A stretch of DNA of 64,000 bases, from positions 6,993-70,992 of the forward strand of contig QLIY01000715.1 in NCBI GenBank assembly GCA_003260075.1, written 5' to 3'. The translations under genes and the position numbers were made by a program. The stretch's first letter is position 1. Each line of letters opens with the position of its first letter. The stretch is from Phallusia mammillata (Eukaryota > Chordata > Ascidiacea > Phlebobranchia > Ascidiidae). The notes under the pieces were generated by a model that was not told the DNA's origin, did no database searches, and saw only the letters and a list, made by a program, of their open reading frames with translations. This document shows, piece after piece, positions 34,601 through 49,018 of the stretch.

Positions 34601-37600
34601 ATTGAACGATAACTACAGGCCATACAGCATTACTTTAATTAGGTTAGAGAGTTTTGTATTAGTTTGTTTTAGGCGGCGGTTTCATAAACGCAATGCGGTG
34701 CAAAACTTTCTTCATTATTATCAATTTTTTAAAATTGGATGGCGCCTTTGTTTTAGAAGCTGTTTGCCAGTTAATTATTGATAATGTACTTTGAAAATTA
34801 ACAACTAGGTGTCAGTAGAGTGTTAAATTTATAAACACCCAACTTCACCGAATCGCAACTCTCTAGTTCAGCTTTAAAAATAAGGGATAATTGGCGAAAA
34901 AGTACCCTAACAAACTAAGGTGTATTGTAATTGGGTTGATAAGAAATTGGTGTGTGCACACGTGGAAAACCAGTAACTAGCGATTCGTCGTAACAAGTTA
35001 CAGTATTTGCATTTCATGAAACAATCCACAGTCGTCCGCCTGTACGCGTATCGTTGTATGTTGTGTTAGATTTTTTAACGTTTACACGGTGAACTTATAC
35101 TCAGCACTGGCCAAAAAATACACTGATCTAAATGCGGCGTTTATCCAACAATAGATCAATCCCATTTTCTTACCTTACATGTGTAAACTCAATGCAGCAC
35201 CAACGTGAATTCACGTCTGTCCGTGGTACATCTAAACATAGTCAAATCAACTTTTAAATTTTTATTTTTATATCTCGCACTGTATTCACGCAAACACCTC
35301 GTTTCAGATACATTTGTACAAATATAGCAAGGTTACATACATGCCTCTGCATGTTGGTTTGGTATTTTCGGATGCAGAATTTTTCTTTCGGATTATAAAA
35401 ATAACCATTTAGCTGTTTGACAAATCGTGACTAACGTTTCTCAATTATACTGTTTAGATTAGATAATACGCGAATATAATACTCACATGTTACCAATATA
35501 ACCCGTCATACCGGTGGGCAAAATGTTTGCAAATTGCACACTTTCATTGATAGAAAGAATTAATTACCCAAAATTCGCACGAAATAAAACTGCCGCGTTT
35601 AGGTAATGCTTAAGCAACGCGAATTTTACTAAACCCTAAATGGTGATTTTAGTCCTGCAATGACGTTGTACCGGTTCCACTTGCCCTAAAACAACAGCTA
35701 CTTGATGCAAACGTGATACAGGCTACATGCCATTTAAAAAAATTAGGAGAGTAAACATGGAAATGGCCATATTGGTCCTTTCAAAATACAAACCCCAAAA
35801 TAGTGCCCAAACCAACGTTTAGTGGACTCAAATTTGGTAAGTGTTTCTAAATTAAAACGTTGATGAATTTTAGGAATTAGAATTAAACTAGACGTTGGCC
35901 CACAACAAAACACCGTTGCAAATATTGCGGTGAATACGTGGGACGTGGCCAATTTGCAGTCGCATATTCCCCGTTGCAGCTGAACCGGAGGTCGACATAA
36001 ACCATCGACAAAATTGTAGCTTCGTTGATTCGAGGCAAACATCATCATGTATGTTTAACTTTTTTTGTCTTTACTTATGCAAAAACAAAATGCCAACTTT
36101 CTTGTGTATAGATTAAGAATCGGAAAATTTGACTCTAATGGGATTATTGCAAACGTTTTCCTTAAGTTAAAGTGCTAAAATCGAGCTTGCTCAAAAATCC
36201 GTCTTTAATTGACGTCAAATCGTATGTTGCAGATCTATGTACTGTACATAACGTCGGTAATCAAGTTGCAAAATCTACCAACAAGGTGATTATCGCCTCA
36301 GACCGCAAGAAGTCAAATTTTATGTCAGGCAGGTCATATCGGTTCCTGTGAGGTCATGTCTATAGCCACTAATTTGGGCGTGGAAAGTGTAGCTCTTGGT
36401 GGCCTATACTGACTCAAAAAGTCTCGTCGTTCTGCACAGCGACGCGGTTTTTTTCTTGCTTTGATGAGCTAGTTCTGAGGTCGTACCTCACCGCGCCCTT
36501 GTCAGCGACAAATCGAGTTGATGATCATGAACAGCCCATATGTGTTAGTTTCGACTGAAAAATATGAATTGGTTGCGACATTCGTTGCTTCTAAATAGGG
36601 CAATAAAACACCTCCCTCGCGTATCAAAAATATTGCTGCAAATGCGTCAAGCCGTTCATGCTTCGTCATTCGACGTTTGAGCAAACGGTTGACGTCATCG
36701 GGCTGGCTTTTTTCTAAGTCATTGTGTTATAACCCCCGCTCAAAGCAACGTTTGTCAGAAAGCTTATGGAATGAGGTTATATCGAGTAGTTATAGGTAAA
36801 AACGTATATTTCTCTAACTTGCATGAAGGTAGAAAGCGTTTATAGGTGCAAGCCGAAATGGTTCATATACCAACAAGCCAACACAACGTGCCAGATTGGT
36901 AAATCAGATGTCAGAAATTTTCTGCAGTTAATTTTCACATTTTAGGCAGTGGGGTGTTCTGAATTCGAAATTCGCTATATGGGTTAATCGACATGTACGT
37001 TCGCAAACAGAAACGGTTGTTGAGTATCGCATATCAGCTATGTCATTTTATGTATCTGTTTTACGAAAATCTACTATTTCGATTCTGTTTCATCGTTCAC
37101 CCTAACTTACAATGGTCATTTGGAACTTTATTCACCAATACATGATGACTTGCAGCTGCTTCCAACTATGTTTTACGACCTTGCGTCACCAACATTTCGT
37201 CCGCGTTATCCTTACTCATGACGTCATACCATGCTACTTGTCAATTACAGACATTTTTCCCCATAAAAGCATTATTTTTACCCGCCCAAGTAGTCGACAA
37301 AACTAAGTCTCAATCAAACAGTAAATCTCACGATTAAAGTAACATAATATGGTAGACTGTTGTCGGTCAGGGTGCTATTAGACATACAATAACATGGTTA
37401 CGTATGTGGAGATTATTGTCATAAACAGTAAAGTTAGATAACGCTGTTACGTTGGCGCGAATGGGAGAATAGTCCTTTAGAGAAAGTGAGCGGAGGTCAA
37501 CCACAACAGGTGATTCAACGTCAGATCAAGGAGATATGTAGGTATTCCAGGTTTCATAGCCGTCTTCGGAAACTTACCTCTCTGGTGCATATAATCCCTA

Positions 37601-39026
37601 CTTAATAGCACAGGAGCTGGTTGACGTGCCCCGTCGGACACTTGAGAAATTCGAGTCCCCCATTAATATTTCACCCGAAATCGGAGTCGCGTCGACGCCG
37701 TGTCGTGGCAAGGTTGTGTAATGAACGAATCTTTGATTTTCGTACATATTGTCCATGCATTATTAATAGCCGGAAAAGCACACTTAGGATTGGTGACGCT
37801 TTTTTACAGCCGATAAATTCAAAGGATCTTGTTTCTAAATCTCTCGGTTTCTTGCTTTAGCAGGTTTTTGAAAAACGTCCTGTTTTTCCTTGCCGTGCTA
37901 CGACTATATTTCACGCCATCATTAGTATTTTCTTACAGCGTGCTTCCGCTTATGTATTTGTGACTTCTGCGTTAACACAGTCAAAAGAAATCAATACACA
38001 CCTGCGATACGCTTTAAGCGCCGGAGATTGGAGCTGAGTCAATCTCACTTTTGTCGCTCGTTATATTTCTTCCCACAAGCTTGGAGTGAAGAAGAAGGTA
38101 CGCGCTCGTGGAAACACACAAAACAGTGAGGACCTGGGGCTAGAATAGGTTGTAGCGCAAGAACGGGGCCAATGGCAAACTAGATTTTTACGCACTCTTG
38201 CGGCTGTACGTGAGTGCCTAAATTTGTTGATGCTCAAAGTGGGTTCCTTGCCACAAAAATAGAAGAAAGAAGATGCTAGCTCGGTGGGAATAAAAGCGAG
38301 AGAAATTTAGCTGATAAGGCAGTCTGTTGTTGAGGTCGCATGGACTTGTGATATAACTCAGTCCACCCGGTTTGTCGAAAGAGGTCAGGTTACTGTCTTG
38401 TGCCTACGCTGCATAGCGCGACATTGGGCCACTTAAAATGCAGTGAAACTGACTGAAATTCGGCCAACCAGGCCGCCGAGTCAAATTATAGTGGTTGCTT
38501 GCAATCGGGCAACGCGTGCGCATCCAAGATATGCAGCTGAGCCAGGATAATAGGACGTAAGTGCGATTTCGATTGTTAGTGATCGCCGTTAGTGCGCCTT
38601 TTCTTAATTTGAGCATACGCCTTACCTCGGGGGCGTGCTCAGTTCAATTGGGTATTAGCAGTGGAGCTTGAACAATGAGTCGGACCGACCGGGTGTTGCA
38701 CCCTTTTCACGCCGCTCGTTAGAGAAGTGCGATGTAATTGCGAAACAGATGTCGACGAATAGTGTGTTTGCGATTTGCGCCTGGAGCTAGAGCCGTTTTA
38801 TCCGATTGCCGGTATCGTTTCACTTGCCCACAATCAAGTTTTATCGCAATAGGTGTCATATCTCGGCTCGCTGATTGAAAGCGGTTTGGCGGTCTAAAGT
38901 GTTTTGTGAAACTTTGGGATATTGTCGGTTTGCATACAGTGGTGAACAAGTTTTTTTTGTGAATTTCAGCGAGGGTATACATTATAGAAATCTTTCAATT
39001 CAAATTTGGATTAATTACCAGAAGCA
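31616..39026. other. Gene-poor interval
   Basis: No exon chain or known protein was recognised in 7.4 kb. Several frames of 60-100 codons are open on both strands, none with motifs or coherent splice context. 33500-34150 is richer in CpG than its surroundings and might hold a promoter or an old element. The last 1 kb is the presumed upstream region of the follistatin-EGF gene. Confidence 0.4.
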
Positions 39027-40121
39027 ATGCATGACAACCAATATCAAACAGCGGGGGACAGGATCGGCATTAATGCACAAGCTGAAAGGGTATGCACCAG
39101 GGCATCTGGTTGCCGGAGGGGGACAAGACTTTTTTGTGTAGCCCAGAAATTTGCCTCGGTCTTGATAATCTTCAGTTTCCTGGTCAAAGTCGAGGCAAGT
39201 TTTTGCGACCCCAACGACCCTTCCACGTGTGGCTTTGGTGGCAATTGCGTTCCTGCACGATCTATAGCGCAAATTTCCCTGGACGATATAGGCGCCGAGC
39301 GATACATTTGCGAATGTCCTTCCATGCCTTGTTACATAGCTTTGCCGATGGACGCCGTTTGTGGCCTCGAAAGAGGGTAAGTAATACCAAATTTCGAGCT
39401 AAGGAATATTACTAAATTAGACAATAAAATGGTTTAGCGGCCGACTGATAAGTAAATATGTTTGACGATTTGTCTTTTTGCAGAGTACAAAAGACTCACT
39501 TCAACGAGCTTTGTCGGCGCTCTCGAGAATGCTTAATACAAGCGCCAATTACACCGATTTGCAAAGGTATCTGCAACGAAGATTGTAGACGTAAGTATAT
39601 GGATTTTCTAACGACTTGCAAATCTTCAGTGGCTCTCAATATACGATTATAACACTACAGAACACTTTTCAAATCTCTGAAAGCTGTCGGGCCATGAGTT
39701 TTAGTGCCTGGAATGCAAAGCACGTTACTGCAGCTTTTTCATATGGTTATGTTTCTGCATAATGGCGTTTAATTACCATGAAACTCCCCCGGGATTCTCG
39801 GTGACCTATTAAATTCATAAAGGACATTAGATACCGTTGTTTGAGATGCTTTCTTGAGAAAATACCAGCAACGCGAAATATTATCATGAACATTCCCTTG
39901 CAGCTTTAACTGAGGAAGCTTGTAACGAGGAGGAGCAGTTGTTTTGTAACGCAAACGGTGGCCTTTGTGTGATTGACCGTGGAACCCAAAATCCCCAACC
40001 CTTCTGCAAGTAAGTTGTTGCAATAAAACAAGGATGCAATAAATGTGACAAAGTTTTAAAATCTACTGTCTTGTTCAGATGCTACAAGGGTTTCACTGGA
40101 GATCGCTGTCTCTTTAAATCG
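39027..40121 (+). CDS. Follistatin/Kazal-like plus neuregulin-type EGF protein, 3' end uncertain
   Basis: Four exons join in frame for 202 codons: 39027-39376, 39484-39590, 39904-40009, 40079-40121. Near residues 42-57 a hydrophobic stretch (FASVLIIFSFLVKVEA) acts as a signal peptide or anchor. A Cys-rich follistatin/Kazal-like module follows: CGFGGNCV, ICECPSMPC, DAVCGLERG, ELCRRSREC, ICKGIC. Then comes one EGF domain with spacing C-x7-C-x5-C-x12-C-x-C-x8-C, ending CKCYKGFTGDRC as in neuregulins. A ligand for an ErbB-type receptor is the natural inference; tomoregulin-like proteins are the alternative. The end is not settled. A hydrophobic frame ending at a donor at 41661 (PIFALLALVSTTALLMQ) and a final exon 42029-42109 (EEEGESTT..., stop) are possible downstream exons. 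The start Met may be further 5'. Confidence 0.6.
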
Positions 40122-43100
40122 GTAAGTTGAGTTGCCTTTATTCATATAACAAAAATCAATTGGAACCGAACTGTATCTAATTTTAGAGCAAGTTATTTTG
40201 CAAATGTGTATCAGTCATTCACTGGTTAAATATCCGTGCAAAACTTTTTAATTCATTTTTTGCATGGCTATAACGATACGAAATCTTCGAATGCTGCTTG
40301 TGCTTTCAAACAACTGCCGTCGGAGCTTTTTCCCTAGCTTTCAAGACAATTTGCATTGCATGACGCGGGCCTTACATAGGACGACGGACGTTTCTGTCTG
40401 CGGGTTTTTCGTCCTCTTCACACGGCGACCTTGCTTTCGTGCGCCATTGAGCACAAATTTGGCAGAAAAAGTGGTGAATTCCCACTTATCAAAACCAGCC
40501 AAAAGCAGTCATTTTACTACGTTTGAAACAAAAACACAAATTAATTGACCCACTGCATGCGCAAAATCTTTTAACATTTTAAAGCCGCCCTGGATTTCTT
40601 GTTTTGGTCATAATGAGTGGCCTTGTACGTCACCGGCGGTAGAGCGGTGCGTCACTGACTCGTAGCTGCATTAACGAACTACAAAGAACCAAACAAGTCG
40701 CTCATTAATTCATCACACCATCTCTGTGTCATCGCGATGGAAAGCGCATGCGTAACATATGGTTGTCAACAAATTATTCCACGGCAAACGTCATGTACAA
40801 TGTGTATAGAGTCCAGTACTGAGTGGCACCGATTCGAAGAGCGAGGAGTCAGTAAACTTCCAATTAGGTTTCTTCTTTTGCATTGGCCTGTTGGGCGTAA
40901 TGCTCGTCCTGCAAACTGCATATTGCGTGATTTCAATGAGGTTAGTCAAAGTTGCCGAAATAAATAGGTTTTTGTTGTTGACCAGGTGTGACAGATAAGG
41001 GTGCGTATGCATTAACACGTGACACGTAATTCTGACGCTGTTAATCAAGTGATACGAGCTGTAACCTTAACCAGCGATAGGTGGTGATTGTCATGCTCAA
41101 GCTTAAACGAATGCTACTGCTCGCGCACAATTAAGGAAATTCATTATGTGACATAAATTATTGCTCCAGAGTAAAATAATTGGGTACTAAATTTTGCGCC
41201 ATGCAATGCAAATAACCGACGGCTGTTTCGTGGCAAAACTTCTGACCAATGGTCGCTTTGATTTCTAGGCGAGGGTATTCCCCAGATAATGACAAGTGCT
41301 GTAAGGGCGGTGAGGTCGTGGCGCCAGAGGTGCAAACCAAACTGCCGGAACCGATTAGTGGCTGAACGAATAAAAATGTGCGTCGGTCGCGGATATGTGA
41401 CCGGAGGAACGTCACTACCGCGTGACCACGCGCCAGCCTGCACTTACAACCTCTTACTCCCTTCCGACAAGAAGGAATACTTTTATGCTTATATCATACT
41501 GTCATTGCTTTCCACTGCGCGGCTTTTCCATCACTACCGGATTTTTGTGGTCGCGGTGCTTTTCGACATTCCTTTCCTTGAGTCGCCATCCCATTTTTGC
41601 TCTTCTTGCCCTCGTTTCCACCACTGCCCTTCTCATGCAAGCACTCGGTCGATGTAACCCGGTGTAGGCGCTGGACGATCGCCCAATTCATCTGCACCGG
41701 AACGCCTTTGCGTTTTGCACAGCAATTAACAGCACAATCTTATTCGACGACCGGTATGTTTGACTATTTTTTATTATTTTTCTCGCCTTTCGTACTACCG
41801 TAACATTTTCTGCTTGTCATTAAATGGCGTGCACATACTTGTTTCAGTTTAACTTTTTTCGCACTTATTTCTTCAATCGTGTTTTACCATTGTTTTCTTG
41901 CCTGACTCTAAACACGTGTGTTGTCTTGAATTGACCACAGAATGCAAAACTCCTCCTATTCTCCAGATCAGAATTATTATTTTTACTGCATGCTCGCAAT
42001 GGTAATCGTGTTTGTACCTGTGCCATAGGAAGAGGAAGGAGAATCAACCACTGCTGTGGCTAAGACAACACGCAGGCAGTTGTCCCGAAAATCTGTTGTT
42101 GAAGAGTAACCGCTGTAACACACGTTATGACGTCCTATGTTTTTCGTTTGTCACTTATTTATTTATCGACCCTGAGTGGGCGGACTGTTTTTATTGTTAT
42201 TCTAACAAAATTAAGTCATATCGTGGTTGCTTTTATTTTATTTGCTAATTTATTCAGTCAACTGTAGTGTTATTTAATTTATTACACAGATCGCGTTTGG
42301 CTTGAAATATATGTGATTGAAAGCCATTTATATGCTGACTATTTCTGCGCCCTTTATAGATTTATGTGTTGTGTCATGTTTATACGAGAATAACTTAATA
42401 AACCGAGATGTTGTGAACATTTCTCCCTTTGTTGTAAAAATAAAAGTAACAGGAGAACTTACAAATGTCGATCGGCACGAATTTAGTCACATTGCCTCGA
42501 AGGCAACTTGACAACACATACGATACTCGACTTCGCAACTCAACACGACAGTTTGTGTTAACTTTATCAAACAATGCGGTGTGGCCAGGTGATACAGCAC
42601 ATAACATTGTTTTTCGCGAATAATGGGAAGATTTTTTAATTCTAAATATATAAATACAGGCAATTACTCCTTGATTTATAATAGCTTACGTTCACCAAAT
42701 CTATGCGTAACACTATAATCTGCCGCGTCAGTAAACGGCAATAAGTCATGGCATGTCATCGTTATTCTTGCTCCCGATACAAGCACGTTTCCCGAAGCAA
42801 AATGCTTTCCGGAAATGAAACTTATGCTATATACAGTTCACGCGCTATTGCAAGTTTTAAAAACGTATAAATGAACTTTAGTAATCTAAAAACGCCAAAG
42901 TCACCTTACACCGTTGTTTTCAAAGTGCAAGCGGAGTTCACGCTTTAATCGTAATTGCACACTCCATGTAGCCGTTTTTCGAAAGACCAGATACAAGGTC
43001 GCACCTCAAAGCTACATATGCCAATAAGATCGACTTGATTAGGCGCTTTGGGGCATAATCCACCACCGGTGTTGACCATAGGCGGAAACCTACACGTCAA

Positions 43101-43725
43101 TGGAGATAACTTTATCCAATCATGTAGCAATTAACGCGTTACTCAAGTGAAATGCCCCGGCAACTATTCACAAAAGTCGTGTTTACAGGCAAGAGTTGTA
43201 TTTTATGTCGATTAAAAGAACACATCGCGCAGTCAAACATGTGGAATATTTCTAAAACAATACCCAAAATTCGGTTTACACTGAACTTTGATTTTGCATC
43301 AGATTTCAGTCTGGTTTGCTTCTTCCCAAAATAAATATGTTTCATGGCTGATCACAGGTATAGGTTGTCATAACGTTTTTTGACATTTGCATGGCACATG
43401 GAACTCTGCAACTAAGTTCTAAAAACAATACCAACACCCAAAATGTATTTTTGCTTAAACTTGTCATGTACACTTGCATGAAGCGGTGGAATAACTTAAG
43501 CACCTGACAGATTTTATCGTGCGGGTTTGTGTAGGAAGCAAAATCTCAACGTCAGAACGTCAACCGCCACTTACAGCACCTAACTTGTGACTCATCAGCT
43601 GTAAAATAACCGAAGCAAATATTTTACATGGGCTTAGTAATTAACGCAAAAGATTTGTCGAAACGCGAAACGTTTCAATTTGTATTTCGTGATTTAAACG
43701 AATCGTGGCATTTTAAGGCATAGAT
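40122..43725. other. Possible 3' exons of the EGF gene, otherwise no gene seen
   Basis: Contains the candidate transmembrane exon (ending 41661) and candidate last exon 42029-42109, preceded by TGCCATAG. Both are in compatible phase, but the link from 40121 to the first could not be proved. The rest shows no recognisable gene or repeat. Confidence 0.3.
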
Positions 43726-44134
<409 letters not shown>

Positions 44135-44137
<3 letters not shown>

Positions 44138-47100
44138 TGGGGTTTTTAATGGAATTTAGAACGTTAACAACGCATGAACTGTTAAATATGCTCGTCAGAA
44201 ATCGCGTGGTCATGCTTTGTTTGAAATGTTTTACAAAGTTTGTTCGAAATGTTTATGTGTGAAAACGCGCGCCTAAATAAACATTATACATCGTTTCGTA
44301 GAATCCGAAACTTCGCTGCGAGAGCGCCCGCTCGCTTTCCGAAATTTAGATCGGCTTACGGTCGGATAATTCGGCGTTACATGTTACGTCACCTTCTCGC
44401 TTATCTGCATTTAGCATCTCCACCAAACAGTTGCTGTGAGCTATTATTGCCTTTAAAATACACGCAAAAGTTTGAAAGAATCACTTTCCCAGAAAAGCAG
44501 CTTATTCCATTGTTCTGTCATAACAACAACCTGTTTTTTTGCGAACGTGTTATGTCAGTGGGTTTCGGGACCAGTTGGCTTGTAAATCAGTCATGATCAG
44601 AACATATTTGGTCTTTATTTGCAAACTGGTGCACTGCTGACGTTATTTATTGCCGGTAGCAGAGTTTATTATCAATATAATCGCCACTCCTTGCGACGAT
44701 TCCTAACCGCCGCTGGAAGGAGATCGCACGAGGAATCGAAAGCTATTTGATGGCGTTAAGGTGTGGTGTAAATAAATTGGTCAAGACTGTTTTTGGGCGG
44801 ACCCTCAATAGTGGAATTGTCCTGTCGGTGGCATTTTCGGCATCGTATCGGCTTTCAACCTGCTTTCGACCTACAACCAGTGTTTTTTAAAGGTGTTTTG
44901 GGGGACCGTTTCGGCGGTTTCCCAAAATTTGGACTTGCAACTACAACTACAGTTTTTGGTATTTAAATGAAACACTTGCGGTCTCTTAAAACTACTTAGC
45001 AATGACCCAAACTAAACCTTAAAAAAACTGGGTATAACGCCTTTAATAGGCTGGGCGCATTATGATTGCAGCAGCATTTTGCAGGTACTGCTAATTTCTC
45101 TGTGATAGCGCTACTGTCCGTTGACATTTACAACACAACGTTTTGGGCTTCATTTGGGGATAATCATTTGTTTCACTAAAATGTAGTTTGTCGTTAACAG
45201 ACTGATCCTAATAAAACGTGTGTCATCGAAAATATAATTGTAACATAAAACAATGTGATTCCCCTTGTTTTTTGACCTCGCGACATGTCACGCTTACCAG
45301 AGGTTTGGGCAGTGGCAAACTTTTACTCACACAGCAGTAATTAAATTGAGATTAGAGGCTTAGAGGCGCATAATTATTTTCAAACTTTGCTCCGTTTTTT
45401 TTATCTTGTGCAATAAGTAACCAATTTTTTTATTGCTGTCTACATCTCACTTCATTCCAGCATGATTGTGAAAAACCACGTTGACCGAAGAAAAGCAATT
45501 TGGATGGGTGTGTTATACTGGGCAACATCACAGCGCTACTTTCAGACGACCGCTAATTCGTCCTTAAAGAGACAAACATTGAAGAAATAACAAAATTTTG
45601 CTGCGGTATCTCTGAAAGCTTATGTGTCTGGAGGGTTTGAGAACAGAATAATTTATTTTGATAGTTTTTGCCTGTTTAGAGGTTATTTTTAACAGAACGA
45701 ACAATATTTATGTACCCATTAAAAATTTACAAACCATTTATGGTTGCACTGCCACAGTTTAAGATTGTGTTGTTTTGAGCCTCATGTAATTTTGAGTGAC
45801 GTGCAATCTTATTTATCTGGACGGAGCAATTATAGGTCAGCTAAACAATTAAGCGTGTTTGATTTTCTTTCTAAGAAATATGATTTTATACGAAACGTCA
45901 GTTGACACTACCTAAAATGGCAATTTAAGGAGTAAAAAAGGCCAAACAAAAAAGTGGCAATGCAGCGTGCAGCAAACTTTGGAGTTCCGCGATAGTTCAC
46001 CAGCAAACAATAGATGTTTCGTCGCTCATGGCCAATTCAAATATACCGACAACATTTTAAAATTTTGCCTGACATTTAACGTTATCACGTTGCGTAACGA
46101 CGCACTGTAAAACAAACAGGCGTGCGTGAGCACGCAAAATAAAACGTGAGCACGCAAATTGAACTGCTGCCAGAGTGCGTAACGACGCAAAAGTATTTTT
46201 GTTTTGCGTAAGCTCCAATGCCAATTTTGGCTTTCCGCCGGGGCTTGAGACGCAAATCAAAACACCACAACGTGCGTAAGCAACATGAGTAAGATGTTGA
46301 AGCAAGAACATAAAAGTGAAAAGGAGAAAGACAACAATAATAGACGTGCGCACATCTGCGTCAAACGCCCCGTGTTAATAAAGCTTAGATTAGCAAGGAA
46401 GTGTGCCAAATGAAATTAGAAAGTAAATTACAGCAGCAACACAAACTTGCAATGCTGCAAACGTTTGGCATTTTTCCAAACCAATGAAACAGCTATTTTC
46501 TAACAATATACGAAAACAAAACTGGTTTATTTTATTGGATCTGGCGTATTATCTCGTTCAATTACTTCAAATTAGTTAGCGTAGCTGTAAGCAATGATAA
46601 AGAGCTAGCAAATGATTGTTTTTGTACGTGACTAATTACATTCTAATGAATACCCAGGTCCATGGCAAGACTATTCATGACATGCACTGTAGTATTAGTT
46701 AATCGCGTTATTCGTCCAATGACAGTTTGCTGACCTCGACTTAACATGCTTTTAGGCTAACACATAACCAGCACACACACTTGGATCCGCGTTTATTTGC
46801 ATATACAATTTTCTATGTCAAGTCCAATCGAGAATAAAATAAATGTTTTGGGCGGACGAAAAAAGCGTTAGAAAAATCTCGCAGAAACATTAAAGCATTA
46901 ATAGACTGATTGAGGTGAATGTGCGTGTGTGTAAAGTGCGTCGAGATTTCGTGCATACATTTTCTGGTCACTTGAAGAAAGACGAGCATACAAAACACGT
47001 ATGGAAATCTTAAAACAAAATTATTGCTAAATGCAAAATTGCCAGGTGGCTGCACCGTATATTACATAAATTGGAGCTTGGTGCGGCAGGTAAACTTTTT

Positions 47101-49018
47101 TATTTGAAGAGTAACGGTACGCCAGGCCCATTATTTGAAGAGTAGGTGCAAAACCTGGGCAGTACAGTAATGAAAGGTGGAGCGGAAAAATGTAACAAAT
47201 TTATTTACATTTTTAAAACCACATCCATTACTTATTTAACTATTTTCATTTCTTGGAAAGAATTGCCGTTTTGCAAGATAATTCAATACTATTTTTTAAA
47301 CCAATCCCACAATGATAAAAAATATTGCAAATAACAAGGAAATTATTACTCAATAAATTTCATGCCAATGGAATTGTGTAGAAACGATTTTCAGTTCTTT
47401 TTTCAATGCAACTTTTAAACTAAAAAAATTCAACCGTTCCGTTCTAGTTTTAATTACTGGTCGAATCAAGGAAAGTATATGTATGTTACAGTTTTTGGAA
47501 TAAACACGTATTTTCATTAGTGAAACGCCAAAAGATAATGTTAATTGTAGGTAACTGAGCCGCAAGTGCAAAAAACAGCTGATATCATCGCTTTTGCGTA
47601 TTGGTACCCTCAAATCTGTGCACAATGGCAACATAATAAACTACAGTCCAAACATCTCCGCGGTCGGGCACCTGTTGTAAGTCTATGCAACCTTTCTAAG
47701 GATGTGACTGATTGGAAGTGGCGCGTGACGTGTCCCTGGCGGCGGCGTCATAATCATCACAACAGTGCGAATCATCAAAATTGAAAAACAAGCCGATTCA
47801 AAGCTGACCTGCGATTCACCTGGAATGGCAGTCGTCCGAATGGCAACAACGACGACTTTAACAAGGGGCGGATACAGATGCTGAAGGTCGCACATTAGTC
47901 TTTGCCTCGCACTTACGATTGAACGAAACCATTAATTCGAACGACGCGAAGCGAGTTTTGGGCCGCAGGTTTGTAGGTTGTTTCCCGTACTTGACCGTAC
48001 TTCTAGGAAAATGACGATGTATCATTTGGCGCAAACCGCGCGTAAACCAAGTCAGCGAAACAGCTATTGTTTGTTCGTGCTTGGGTTTTCATAACACAAA
48101 ACACCAAAGTTTTACATTTACCGGAGAATCGGGAATAAATTGCCGCAAGCGCACTTTTTCATACGGTATTTTTGTAAAAATGTTTTTAGTGATATCGCAC
48201 AATGTCACCGTCGCGGCCACGACACTCACACCCGGCGCCTAATCATCGCCAGCCGTAGGGACCGGACAAGCCATTTACTTTTAAATCGCAAAATTGTCGC
48301 TTCGTCACCGGGATAAATCATACAGAGCATAAAAATACACCGGCTAGCCAAGATCGAAAGAGTCTGGCTAAAAATATTCAAGGTTGTGTAAAAATAACCC
48401 TTTGCGGCAGAAACTTGGCCAAGTGACATTATCGTGGAATTCGGATTAGATTAATCACAACCAAGTTCGGTTCCGGCGGGCTAAAGTGGTCAGCTTCGGT
48501 TGCCAACCAGTGGTGCTGACCGGCCTCCAAGCGAAACTGATTCATAACTGATTGTATCTTCGACAAACCAGTCCGGTTGTTTGCCCAAAACTCGGTTGGC
48601 AAGTGGTTGCATTTCTTAAGTATTTTATAGTGGAATCGTGGAAGCGCAGCAAAGTTTACGCAATAGACATCGTACCGTGTGCGCGCAAGCTGGAAATGTT
48701 ATAGAAGTTTGAGAAGTTGCGAAATTTGGACGAAGTGCGGCGTGCAGAGAAAAATAGCGATAAGATCTGGTATTTAGAACCGCAACAGAAATGGTTTTTG
48801 ATACTGTAGTCGGTTCATGTCGCTGCAATGAAGGTGTTGAACGGGAACCGCAAGTATTTACCTATTCGATAACATTTTTATATGCATTAAGGATAATATG
48901 ACTTTATCACTTTAAAGTGTGAATCCCATTGCGCTTTCTCAATGTACACAACATCTGATAAATATTAATGCTGCAATTGTTCAGTTGGTTTACAACTGTT
49001 ACCAAAAAGGGCCATATC
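44135..49018. other. Gene-poor interval
   Basis: No exon chain or known protein recognised on either strand. The only structure seen is the cluster of TGCGT/ACGCA palindromes near 46.1 kb. The right end is the 3' flank of the P450 gene. Confidence 0.4.
46091..46189. repeat. Cluster of short palindromes TGCGTNNNNACGCA
   Basis: TGCGTAACGACGCA occurs at 46091-46104 and 46176-46189, TGCGTGAGCACGCA at 46123-46136, and a partial copy CGTGAGCACGCA at 46145. Each is a near-palindrome of 5-bp arms round 4 bases. Looser GCGTAAG copies continue to about 46280. Confidence 0.5.
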
